Assembly (NCBI GenBank): GCA_028565635.1
Contig: JAOXYB010020504.1
Span: 7,251-17,514, forward strand
DNA length: 10,264 bases
Direction of reading: 5' to 3'
Source of the DNA: Phoronis ovalis
Lineage: Eukaryota; Phoronida; Phoronidae
The notes beneath the pieces were generated by a model that saw only the letters and a list, made by a program, of their open reading frames with translations, was not told the origin of the DNA and ran no database searches. A program made the position numbers and the translations under genes. Positions 1 through 7,130 of this stretch are shown one piece after another. Positions within the stretch are counted from its first letter, which is position 1, and every line of letters begins with the position of its first letter.

Positions 1-522
1 GAAATGTATGCTTCCAAAACTAGTTATCCTTGCACATGCATGTGTAATTGCTTATGCTTGTAATTGTTTTGTACATATTTTTTATGTTTCTTCCACAGAT
101 ACTTGTTTGATAGTGTTATATATTAATTAATGATGATAATTCCTTCTTGATTGACCATGTGCCTGAGCTTTTTATTAAATCTTAAGTATTCTGTACTACA
201 GTACGTCCTGTTAACTATCAGATGCAAATTATTATATCAGTTAGATAGAATTTGGTGCATTTTTACTTGTTTATGTTTTGGTAGAGCATATTTTGCTAGT
301 GAAGGTAAAAGCCACTAGATATTTTGAAGAGCGGCTCCCTTTAAAACATATCCTATTGACAACTACATATACTGCGTTATACTAGCTGCGTTTCACACTT
401 TTAATCCAAAGTGCAATATTATTTCCTTATATGAACTAATTGTTTGCTTAAGATGTATTATCATTTTTAACAACGTCTTATTGCAAAATGAATCAAATGT
501 TGCTTTGGTAAATTTAAAACAG
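1..522. other. AT-rich non-coding sequence, probably intron or 5' flank
   Basis: No open segment with convincing splice signals was found. An acceptor-like site near 98 (ttcttccacag) is followed by stops in all three frames within about 35 nt and has no good donor. No RNA gene or repeat was seen. Confidence 0.4.
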
Positions 523-547
523 AACGTTAAGCTTGCGGCCATTTTAG
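523..547 (+). CDS. Possible 25-nt exon upstream of the linked exon pair
   Basis: AAAACAG precedes it and TTTTAG/gtgata follows. Read in phase 0 it gives NVKLAAIL plus one leftover G. That single G joins the AT that opens the next exon (977) to make GAT (Asp), so the splice phases agree. Against it, the tract before the acceptor is purine-rich and weak, and a 25-nt exon is easy to find by chance. It is listed only because the phase fit is correct. Confidence 0.25.
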
Positions 548-976
548 GTGATACCCATTTTATGCTATTTGGTTGATTTGAATTTTGGAATTATATGACG
601 CAAACATGACGCGGCTAATGTGCAATACTAAATTCGTAAGACAGTTATGTCATGGAAATGGTCTATATTTTGCATATGTTTACTTTAACCCTCGTCTGTG
701 CCAACTGATCTGTAAGTGCGGCCTATTGTCGGTAACAGTTGTCATTACAAGGCACGTTGATATGTAAAATAGTTTAGGGGATGAACGATTACTCAAATGA
801 TCACCTAAATGCCAATATTGTATTTCATAATAAAAACGTTGTTGAATTTGTAATATAAAGGACCTTGCTAAAATGACCCGGTTTACGTCTAACAATGCTC
901 TATAACGATTGCCATTTAGTAATAAAGTTGGAACTACTATTTGTCAGTGGCGTTATAGCGCTCTACTATCTTACAG
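548..976 (+). other. Non-coding stretch, probable intron
   Basis: AT-rich sequence with scattered short open frames on both strands (for example around 585-767 + and 680-895 -). Neither has splice context or protein-like composition. It ends in a good acceptor, ctctactatcttacag. Nothing else was seen. Confidence 0.4.
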
Positions 977-1016
977 ATGAAATCATTGTTACCAGTGACA
1001 ATTTAGAGACTATTTG
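977..1016 (+). CDS. Exon, 40 nt, phase 1 to phase 2 (EIIVTSDNLETI)
   Basis: The exon lies between acceptor tatcttacag and donor TTTG/gtaagt, a near-consensus 5' splice site. Only one of the three frames is open: AT / EIIVTSDNLETI / TG. The trailing TG joins the T that begins exon 1557 to form TGT (Cys), and that exon is likewise open only in the matching frame. This mutual phase agreement is the main evidence that both are real. The peptide is acidic and could be helical. No known domain was recognised. Confidence 0.6.
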
Positions 1017-1556
1017 GTAAGTTTTATTCAACCTTAAATCACTTAAGTCACATTGAAACTATGTCATACTGGTATTTTCAAACTATATCTTTAACAACTA
1101 ATAAGTACTCCCTTAATTGTATTGACCATTTTTAAATTGCACCATGGATTTTGATTATATAATCAATTTACTATTTTTAGCAAATAAAAATTTACATTAT
1201 TTTAAACATTAATTACTAATTCAAAGATTATTCACAGTCAAAACAAATGATGGAAGTATCGTTTACTTCTTAAAAATGTTGTGATCTCCAATTTAGATCC
1301 ACATGATTTTGCTGTAGGATGTACATTATGATTTTATGAGATGTCATAAGAAAATAATTAAATTCTGAGCGTTGTATGCACAAGTCTAAAAATACCAACA
1401 TAACATAGCATGAAAGTTAAAGTTTCTAACGAAGGTCTATGCAGCTTAGCTTTAAGCGAGTAAAAGTTAATCCCTACTTTAGAATACAATTTAAACTTGA
1501 TCTCATAGAGTTATATACTGTAAAAATGTACATAGAAAATAACATTGATTTTGCAG
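1017..1556 (+). other. Intron between exons 977 and 1557
   Basis: Starts gtaagtttta and ends in gattttgcag. AT-rich, with no repeats noticed. It contains one possible 15-nt micro-exon, listed separately. Confidence 0.5.
1445..1459 (+). CDS. Possible 15-nt micro-exon
   Basis: CTTAGCTTTAAGCGA lies between ggtctatgcag and gtaaaagtt. Inserted between exons 977 and 1557 in phase 2 it keeps the frame open and changes the junction from ETI-C-DAEAQ to ETI-CLALSD-DAEAQ. It is a multiple of three with correct local splice signals. Sites this short arise by chance, and no homologous copy was seen. Confidence 0.2.
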
Positions 1557-1608
1557 TGATGCCGAAGCACAAATAAAAGCATATTTCTTGGAGCTTGAGA
1601 ACAAACAG
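1557..1608 (+). CDS. Exon, 52 nt, phase 2 to phase 0 (DAEAQIKAYFLELENKQ)
   Basis: The acceptor is gattttgcag and the donor is AACAG/gtaact. Of the three frames only the one using the first T to complete a codon from the previous exon is open; the other two hit TGA and TAA. With exon 977 it gives LETI-C-DAEAQIKAYFLELENKQ, a charged, helix-prone stretch. It ends exactly on a codon boundary, so the phase-0 mini-exon series downstream can follow directly. Family unknown. Confidence 0.65.
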
Positions 1609-2226
1609 GTAACTTCCAAGATTAAAGTGATTATTTTAATACAATCAGAGCAGTGGATATGGGAGATTGATCTTCATTGTTTTGGCTGTAAACTGGCAAG
1701 TGCCAGAACGACGCGAAGCGAAGCTAAGCTTGGGGAGCGGAATTTTTCAATAAATATATTTCCAAAAGTGTACAGATTCAGTAAGAGTTTGACAAGAAGT
1801 TTAAAATTCCAATAAATTATACCAAAGGGTATTAGCATGTTTGAATGTAGGCTAAGTTAGACCCACACGCAAGCACACAGACATGCACATATACACAGAG
1901 ATACTTGATTGTTAAACGTTCCACAAAGTAGTTCAGATTATCAATATGACATAGCCTCGACGAATGATCAAATTTCAGAAAAATACACAGTGTGTAAACA
2001 ATACAATGCTTTTTTTCACGAATTTCTACAGTAATACGTACCAGTGAACACCTGTCAACATAAACTGTAGTACTATACACAAATGTGTTGACTATGTTGG
2101 ACCCTTACGAAACTTGCCTTACCTGCAAGGAGAATACATCATTTGAAATGTACTGTACCAGACTGTGGCTTTTCTTTTTCATCATCTACCTTAGTATTTT
2201 AAAAGACAATGTATAATATAGAATTA
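1609..2226 (+). other. Intron, 5' part, with diverged repeat pieces
   Basis: Contains a degenerate CA-rich patch at about 1860-1902 (cacacgcaagcacacag and similar). A segment around 1749-1842 resembles 8801-8895, and a segment from 2158 resembles 2768 onward. A 75-codon open frame that runs through exon 1557's donor into this region has no independent support. Confidence 0.45.
1749..1842 (+). repeat. Diverged dispersed repeat, copy 1
   Basis: The core starting at 1798 (agtttaaaattccaataa) matches 8851 (agtttgaaattccaataa), and a weaker collinear match extends upstream and downstream for about 90 bp. Both copies lie in introns of the same gene in the same orientation. Confidence 0.4.
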
Positions 2227-2227
2227 G

Positions 2228-2638
2228 AATGTTAAATATTATCTGAATGCATATGTATATTTTAACATACAATGTATGGCACATAATTAAAAATATTAAA
2301 CAGTATCTGAAAGTATTTGTATATTTTAGCATACAATGTGTGGCATAGAAGTAAAAATGATAAACAGTATCTGAATGTATTTGTATATTTTATCACGCAG
2401 TGGATGGCACATAATTGAAAATGTTAAACAGTATCTGCATGTATTTGCATATTTTAACATACAATGTATGGCACAATTAAAAATGATAAACATTATCTGA
2501 ATGCATTTGTATAGTTAACATACAATGTATGGCACAGCATTAAACATTATAAACATTATCTGAATGTATTTGCATATTTAACATACAATGTATGGCACGG
2601 AATTAAACATGATAAACATTATCTGAATGTATTTGTAC
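2228..2638 (+). repeat. 63-bp minisatellite, about 6.5 copies
   Basis: The anchor tatctg(a/c)a recurs at 2240, 2304, 2368, 2432, 2494, 2557 and 2620, giving periods of 64, 64, 64, 62, 63 and 63. The unit contains tatttgtatattttaacata, then caatgtatggcacataatta, then a short A-rich link. The left four units keep 64 bp and the right three 62-63 bp, suggesting two expansion steps. The array stops at the degraded exon acceptor at 2638, so it lies in the polypyrimidine/branch-point zone of that dead cassette. Confidence 0.9.
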
Positions 2639-2680
2639 ACAACGACAGGAATACAATATTAATCACCAATAAGACCTAAA
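2639..2680 (+). pseudogene. Dead copy of the mini-exon
   Basis: Aligned with the live cassettes, the acceptor tttgtag has become tttgtac. The body starts ACAACGACAGG like exon 9304 and still ends in an intact gtaagt donor. It is 42 nt, the same length as exon 2874. In the family frame it reads TTTGIQY, then a TAA stop, then SPIRPK. Using the internal acceptor-like CAG at 2646-2648 instead, all three frames contain stops. The downstream sequence (gtaagtggactaacccatgattatactaaa) matches the flank of exons 2874 and 9964, confirming common descent. Confidence 0.7.
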
Positions 2681-2873
2681 GTAAGTGGACTAACCCATGA
2701 TTATACTAAACGCATTTCAAGGTTGTTTTCGATATGTCGTAAATAACTATAACCGTACACTATTGGGCCAGACTACAGCTTTGTCCTTCTATTATCCGCT
2801 TTGGTATATTGTTGAAGATAATATATTTGATACAGAATTTAGACTGTTAAACAACATATGTATGTGTTTGTAG

Positions 2874-2915
2874 AAAACGGAAAGAATGTCTGGTTTATCA
2901 CCAATGGTACTCCAA
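2874..2915 (+). CDS. Phase-0 mini-exon, 42 nt (KTERMSGLSPMVLQ)
   Basis: Bounded by gtgtttgtag and gtaagt, a consensus donor. It encodes 14 residues starting K-T-x-R with a central S-P and final Q, matching the pattern of exons 9304-9964 (x-T-x-D/E ... SP ... Q). The intron upstream (from 2768) resembles that upstream of the dead copy (from 2158), and the intron downstream resembles that of 2681 and 10003. It is therefore the surviving member of an old exon-plus-intron duplication. Function is not recognised. Confidence 0.7.
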
Positions 2916-3668
2916 GTAAGTGTACTAAATTATGATTACACAAACTACATTTTTTAAGATTTTTTCAGTAGAACTTCAGCCACACCCTGCCAGAAATACA
3001 TGTACACATGCACAGCTGTTTACATCGTTTTTAGGTTATATAAGTCATTTATAAGATACTTTTATATTTCATTTGTTAATTTGCCTGTGTAAGGCTTTTT
3101 ATTTTTTTCTGGCATTAATTCATATACATGTGACATTGTAGTCAAAGCTGCTCCAGTTCCTAACCCTACTGCTGATGGAACGTTAAATGATTGTGCGTTT
3201 TAATAAGATTCATTTACATGTATGTGCCTATTTTTCTTCCACACCGTAGGACAACTGTTTTATAGATGACACATTTAGCTGTGTCATATAATTTAGTATA
3301 TTGCTTCACAGACTGGTATTTGATATTCTTAGCAACGTCAAAATCAAGTGACAACGCAACAAGCAAACGCTCATTCATGTTGTTTACAGCTTATTCTGTC
3401 CCAATGACAACCAGACAAAGTTGTGTTGGGCATACAAGTAAAATGGACTGAAACTGCAATCTCGATTATAATGAAATATTCCAAAAGTGTAAAATTTGTT
3501 TTATCACATGTGTTGTTTGTTTGTGTGGGAAATGTTTCACTAAGCACAGACAAAACAAATTTTGCAAACATTAGGTTTGATTGGATACACCGCTTGCCTT
3601 TAAGCTATTTCTTTATCTGCTGTTTACTACAATTGCTATTTTCATATGTTCTTTATTCGCATATATAG
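2916..3668 (+). other. Intron between exons 2874 and 3669, with doubtful exon-like spots
   Basis: Three acceptor-like sites precede short open stretches: 3141 (after cattgtag), 3250 (after ttcttccacaccgtag) and 3390 (after tgttgtttacag, followed by gtaaaa at 3438). None continues the phase-0 frame cleanly; see the rejected list. Overlapping short open frames on both strands at 3266-3668 have no other support. Confidence 0.4.
3250..3291 (+). CDS. Possible alternative terminal exon ending in TAA
   Basis: A strong pyrimidine-rich acceptor (tatttttcttccacaccgtag) is followed in phase 0 by DNCFIDDTFSCVI and then TAA. If the preceding phase-0 exon (2874) splices here, the protein would end after 13 residues. 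No polyadenylation signal of the AATAAA type was seen close downstream, and the peptide resembles no other exon. A decoy acceptor is equally likely. Confidence 0.18.
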   Translation, partial: DNCFIDDTFSCVI

Positions 3669-3719
3669 GGACCAGACCCGTTAGACGATAAATATCGTTT
3701 GCCACCTTATGAATCGAAG
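3669..3719 (+). CDS. Phase-0 mini-exon, 51 nt (GPDPLDDKYRLPPYESK)
   Basis: Acceptor gcatatatag and donor TCGAAG/gtaata. Only phase 0 is open; the other frames meet TAG and TAA. The 17 residues are acidic then basic and proline-containing, unlike the Thr-rich cassettes, so its membership in the duplicated family is unclear. The LPPY segment resembles LPxY/PPxY-type WW-domain ligands (known motif class; binding here is speculation). G at 3669-3670 leaves slight doubt about the exact acceptor, but only the first position keeps phase 0. Confidence 0.6.
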
Positions 3720-5142
3720 GTAATAGCTTCATGTTATTTAAACTTTGTGATGTCACAAACTAACACCCTGACAGCGTTTTGTTGCGTATGTGTCTATACA
3801 AATATATATAATTAATAGTGTGAGACTTAGGAAATGTACGTTTGATTGAATGAATATATGAATGCCTTATTTATGAAAACAAAAACAATGTTTAATGGGA
3901 AAAACAATTGATTTGGTAGACGAAACCTAAACATATAGTTTGTCAGCCTGCTTACGAAGACAGAAAGCATAATATACGTGAACAATTATACCAATATAAA
4001 TAAAAAGGCAGTATATCACCAAAACGGCAAAATCATGTTCCCGTCGTTATGATCCCATATATAAACCTAGGGACAAACACTCCAAGGCACCCCCTATTGT
4101 TCTGATTCACAGTCATATCCTCAGGAGTAATTGTAAACACAAATAACAATGTTACTTAAAGTTATAGGTAGTTTTAAGATTACACTCGGAATGCGTAGTA
4201 TTATTTAACCTGATAACAAAAGAAACATTTTAAGTAGTGTTTAATTGTAGCAGTCATCTCAAAGCTTCGTTCGTAAATCACCACTCATTCGTTCAGATAT
4301 GACCAAGGCCATAACTTTTACATGACTATTTAGTTGGAGTGCACAGCCGCGCTGAATAAATCCATCTTTAGTGTTATAATTATTACCTTCTCAACTAAAG
4401 TCTGGGCTTAACCATTGTCAAATTTCGATCTCTAAAAGCAGAAGAACAATACTCCTTTATTTCTACATAGCGTCACGGAAGTATTGACGCCAATTACATT
4501 GGAGATTACAATAATGGGTACAACAGTGGACTGAACATCGGGTAGAGGTTCGATCACACACATTCTGTCCTGCCAGAGTGTATCTATAGGTTAAAAATCG
4601 GGTCCGATTTAGCCATAATGATGGAAGGAACAGGATGGGTGACGATAGATCACGCAGAGAGAAATACTTATCTGGCTGACAAACTATTAATGATGCAACT
4701 GTTTTGCTCTTGCTAAACAGAAGGAATATCCGGTTAAACCCAGTCGTTAGTTGAAAAGTATGGAACACTAGCGGATGGATTAATTCAGACTTGCCGGGTC
4801 TTAAATCTAGCAGTTCTAGTAGACGTGCATGAATTTAAAAATTATTGTTTTATTTTGTAAATTTTTATGAGTATAATATAACTTTATTTTAGTTTCATCT
4901 ATCAATTTAATTCATTACTTAAGATCATTAAAATTGTAATTAATTATTTGTTAATTATTAAAGCTTGGCGATATATTTTTTTGCTTATGGTATTTTGGTT
5001 TTAAATATTTGTTAAAGATCTTTCGTGTTGTATTACTGTGTTAGCATGATTGATGTTTTGGCCAGATTGATGCCCATAAAAATCTTAGAGTTGAATATAT
5101 GTTATTAGTAGCTTAGTTCGGATACTCGTTTGGTACGTTATG
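3720..5142 (+). other. Long intron, part before the transposon
   Basis: AT-rich. Around 4463-4800 the base composition is more balanced, and a 101-codon minus-strand open frame (4768-4463) crosses it. The peptide is Cys- and Leu-rich without a recognisable motif, and I see no splice context. This patch may be an old degraded repeat. A short perfect inverted repeat (aaatcgg/ccgattt) lies near 4594-4611. No other features. Confidence 0.4.
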
Positions 5143-5145
5143 TAA

Positions 5146-5173
5146 TGGCCCTATTACACTACGACCACGAATC
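5146..5173 (+). repeat. Left terminal inverted repeat, 28 bp
   Basis: Perfect reverse complement of 6200-6227. Beyond position 28 the two ends diverge, though both continue with further CACGAAT motifs. These subterminal motifs are typical of transposase-binding regions, an inference here. Confidence 0.92.
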
Positions 5174-5464
5174 CTACCAATCGCCACGAATCGATGAAAT
5201 GAGGATTCGTGGAATTTTGGGGTCCAGTTCGTGACACTTTACGATTAAGTTACGAACCAGGTACAACAATGTTACGATTATTCGTAGCATTCGGTTGGGA
5301 AAGCACAAATATGCAAGAAACCGCTACGATTTACAAGGGTTTGTTACGAATGCTGCACGAACGTAAGGAATCAGGTACGAATATAGTTACGAATACCCCG
5401 AATGCATGTACGAATCAGGAACAAATAAAGCCGACAATTGTCATAGTTTGGCATCAGTTTCAAA

Positions 5465-5674
5465 ATGGATGATCAACGTAGAGTACGTGTAGCTGTAGTA
5501 TTGGCCTTGGAACTGGAGTACCACCAAGACCTGATTATAGTTAGAAAAGGCTGCTTCAAAGAAGGAGGAGAGTCCGCAGGTGGTGGGCTAGACCATGGCA
5601 CACACCAGCTACTCTGCTTTCTTCTCGCTTATCAATGTTTTCCTTGTTACACTTCCCTCTCCCTTTTCCCTTGA
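5465..5674 (+). pseudogene. Short open frame in the transposon core, possible transposase-gene remnant
   Basis: The frame opens with an ATG at 5465 and reads MDDQRRVRVAVVLALELEYH, basic then hydrophobic-helical, before becoming low-complexity (GGESAGGG) and stopping after 69 codons. It lies in the only part of the element lacking the ACGAAT motif. That is where a deletion derivative would keep a piece of the parent element's genes. I cannot match it to a Harbinger transposase or its MYB-like partner from memory, so this is a guess from position and composition. A following cttgacag near 5670-5680 could be a vestigial acceptor. Confidence 0.2.
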
Positions 5675-6025
5675 CAGATTTATTTGGCATCTTGCTGACA
5701 GTTGTAGGCTGCTGAATTACCTAAATCTTGCTGACTTGTCAAATTTGTAATGCTTATTGTACAATCGTCAGCAGGTGAATGCACTGAATTCAATGTTTAT
5801 CTCATATACCCGACAATCGTAGATAATTCGTGATTGGTTCGTGAGCTTCGTACTTGATTCGTACATGCTTCGGCATGTAATCGTGACATTCGTAACCGAT
5901 TCGTATCCGGTACGTGGCCAAGCCATACATCATCGAATCCCCGAATGAGTTACGAATATGTACGAATCGCTTACGATTTAGTTACGATGCCCAATAATTA
6001 GCTACGAACTTGTTACGAATATACG

Positions 6026-6084
6026 ATCGGGAATTCGAGGCCGAAATGTTGAACAGTTCAAAACTTTCGCCACGAATTCCCGAT
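6026..6084. repeat. Internal 12-bp hairpin in the transposon right arm
   Basis: ATCGGGAATTCG at 6026-6037 is the exact reverse complement of 6073-6084, with a 35-nt loop. It sits among inverted ACGAAT motifs, so single-stranded DNA or RNA of the right arm could fold further. Confidence 0.6.
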
Positions 6085-6199
6085 TGCTCAAGAACTTCAA
6101 GAACCGACTACGAATGTATATGAATCAGTTACGAAGTTCACGAACTGATTACGATTCAACCACGAACCCTAAAATGTATCAATTCGTGATGATTCGTGG

Positions 6200-6227
6200 G
6201 ATTCGTGGTCGTAGTGTAATAGGGCCA
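6200..6227 (-). repeat. Right terminal inverted repeat, 28 bp
   Basis: Perfect reverse complement of 5146-5173, immediately followed by the TAA copy of the target site. Confidence 0.92.
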
Positions 6228-6458
6228 TAAAATATTGTAATTATAGCTAGCAAAGCAATGCGATTATTTGATTGTGATTGACACTTTTCTACAGCAGAAC
6301 GACTATTGAACAGTAGCGGGCGTAATCGCTATTCATGCATCTACAAATTCTTTCTACTATACGTAATTATAAAGCATAATTACCCTCGTACATAATAATA
6401 TCTTAATATTAATGAAGTTATTTCAATTAAAATACCAATTTCCTTTGTGCTCTTGCAG

Positions 6459-6527
6459 AAAACAGGGGATAAACTTGAGTCACAAGAAGTTAACTTAGAT
6501 GTCACTCCGGGAGCCGCCATGGAACAT
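6459..6527 (+). CDS. Phase-0 mini-exon, 69 nt, KTGD type, copy 1
   Basis: Acceptor cctttgtgctcttgcag and donor CAT/gtacgtatata. It encodes 23 residues, starting KTGDKLESQEV and ending TPGAAMEH, all in phase 0. It shares the AAAACAGG(A/G)GAT start, the acceptor tract and the gtacgtata donor with exon 6712. The two are thus a tandem exon-plus-intron duplication about 250 bp apart. The KT-x-D start also resembles KTER (2874) and TTTD (9304), linking it to the whole array. Acidic, probably disordered; function unknown. Confidence 0.75.
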
Positions 6528-6570
6528 GTACGTATATAGTATATACACATATATAGTTAAACTAAATTAA

Positions 6571-6592
6571 TATATATATATATATATATATA
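6571..6592. repeat. (TA)11 microsatellite
   Basis: Perfect TA dinucleotide run in the intron between the two KTGD exons. Likely length-polymorphic. Confidence 0.95.
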
Positions 6593-6711
6593 AACATGCG
6601 AAGAGGTTTTTACTACAGCATAATTAACTCGGCTACATATATAAGGACACCGAAATGACATTATTTCCTTTTATGTAAGTTAAAGGATCATTTCTCTTTG
6701 TACTCTTGTAG

Positions 6712-6795
6712 AAAACAGGAGATACACCTGATTCTTCGAATCCTCAAACAAAAGAAATGAAATTGCATACCGCCTTAATTTCTGCCGTGGCAAGT
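6712..6795 (+). CDS. Phase-0 mini-exon, 84 nt, KTGD type, copy 2
   Basis: Acceptor ctctttgtactcttgtag and donor AGT/gtacgtatata. It encodes 28 residues starting KTGDTPDSSNPQTKE and ending LISAVAS, in phase 0. Only the first 13 bases or so of the coding part match exon 6459 clearly, whereas the acceptor and donor flanks match well. The bodies have diverged more than the splice regions. The last third is hydrophobic (ALISAVA) but too short for a membrane span. Function unknown. Confidence 0.75.
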
Positions 6796-6869
6796 GTACG
6801 TATATATACGAATGTTTGTTGATCCGAGTTCATTTTTTGCTGAATGTTTACCAAACATTACCTTAGTAA

Positions 6870-7130
6870 GCCCTGGAATCCGCTATAAGAAAGTGTTAAT
6901 TTGATTTTGTTTTTCTTTCTCATTGTTAGAAAGCGAAACAAACTTGTTTTCAAATGCCATCTCAGGAGTATGAGTAAAATTAAATGACACAAAATAACAC
7001 CAAGCTTATTAACCGTTAGTGTGGTATTTGATTTGTTGTGTCCGTTACATGTCCGCAAAAAATAAATATAGCAGAAAATAGTATTAAACTTCCAAGTTTG
7101 TTTCCATAAAAGCAAGTGGCATAACAGTCT
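6870..7130 (+). repeat. Diverged duplication, copy 1
   Basis: Collinear short matches with 8455-8720: the pyrimidine tract plus TAG, gagtatgagta, attaacc, ttgtgtc and the TTTC(C/A)ATAAAA(G/A)CAAG block occur in the same order and with similar spacing. Identity is low overall, so this is an old event. Confidence 0.4.
6930..6973 (+). pseudogene. Exon-like island with strong acceptor, copy 1
   Basis: The acceptor tract ttttgtttttctttctcattgttag is the best pyrimidine tract in the window. The body reads KAKQTCFQMPSQEY plus two bases before gtaaaa. It starts with K like other cassettes but ends in phase 2, which does not fit the following phase-0 exons. It may be a relic or a decoy. It overlaps the minus-strand open frame, so the strand of origin is unsettled. 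Confidence 0.2.

Larger units (their letters stand above)
5143..6230 (+). mobile_element. Non-autonomous TIR transposon, PIF/Harbinger-like, with TAA target duplication
   Basis: The element spans 5146-6227 (1,082 bp) and is flanked by TAA at 5143-5145 and 6228-6230. Its 28-bp ends are perfect inverted repeats starting TGGCCCTATTACAC. The arms (about 5146-5420 and 5825-6227) are packed with around 20 ACGAAT/ATTCGT hexamers, often as TTACGAAT or TACGAAT. The core (about 5425-5820) has none. A 3-bp TWA target duplication is characteristic of the PIF/Harbinger superfamily; the assignment rests on that and on the TIR form, not on a transposase. CpG is frequent in the arms and sparse outside, and the perfect TIRs suggest a fairly recent insertion. 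It lies inside an intron and carries no full transposase gene. Confidence 0.85.

Noticed and set aside
1588-1815. 75-codon open frame continuing from exon 1557 through its donor
   Set aside because: The first residues are the real exon; the rest runs into intron after a good gtaact donor and has no protein-like character.
2101-2140. Minus-strand cttgcag/gtaagg, resembling a zero-length recursive splice site
   Set aside because: The supported gene is on the plus strand and nothing else indicates a minus-strand gene here.
3141-3201. Exon-like segment after cattgtag, with the frame KAAPVPNPTADGTLNDCAF then stop
   Set aside because: The appealing frame needs a preceding exon ending in phase 1, but nearby exons end in phase 0. 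In phase 0 it reads SKLLQFLTLLLMER and stops, and no good donor is present.
3390-3437. 48-nt segment between tgttgtttacag and gtaaaa
   Set aside because: Splice signals are fair and the length is a multiple of three, but phase 0 contains TGA, so it cannot join the neighbouring exons.
3955-3985. Segment after gtttgtcag reading PAYEDRKHNI
   Set aside because: Weak pyrimidine tract and weak gtgaac donor; ends in phase 1, which fits no later exon.
4500-4570. tRNA-derived SINE, suggested by the B-box-like ggttcgatcac
   Set aside because: No convincing A box at the right distance, no tail and no target duplication.
4463-4768. 101-codon minus-strand open frame
   Set aside because: Cys- and Leu-rich peptide with no recognisable motif or splice context; could be chance or an old repeat.
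5209-5472. 87-codon open frame in the transposon left arm
   Set aside because: It is made of the repeated TACGAAT motif read as codons, so its openness reflects the repeat and not a protein.
6285-6350. Exon-like segment after cttttctacag, just right of the transposon
   Set aside because: Two frames stop quickly; the third does not match phase 0 and has only a weak donor (gtaatt).
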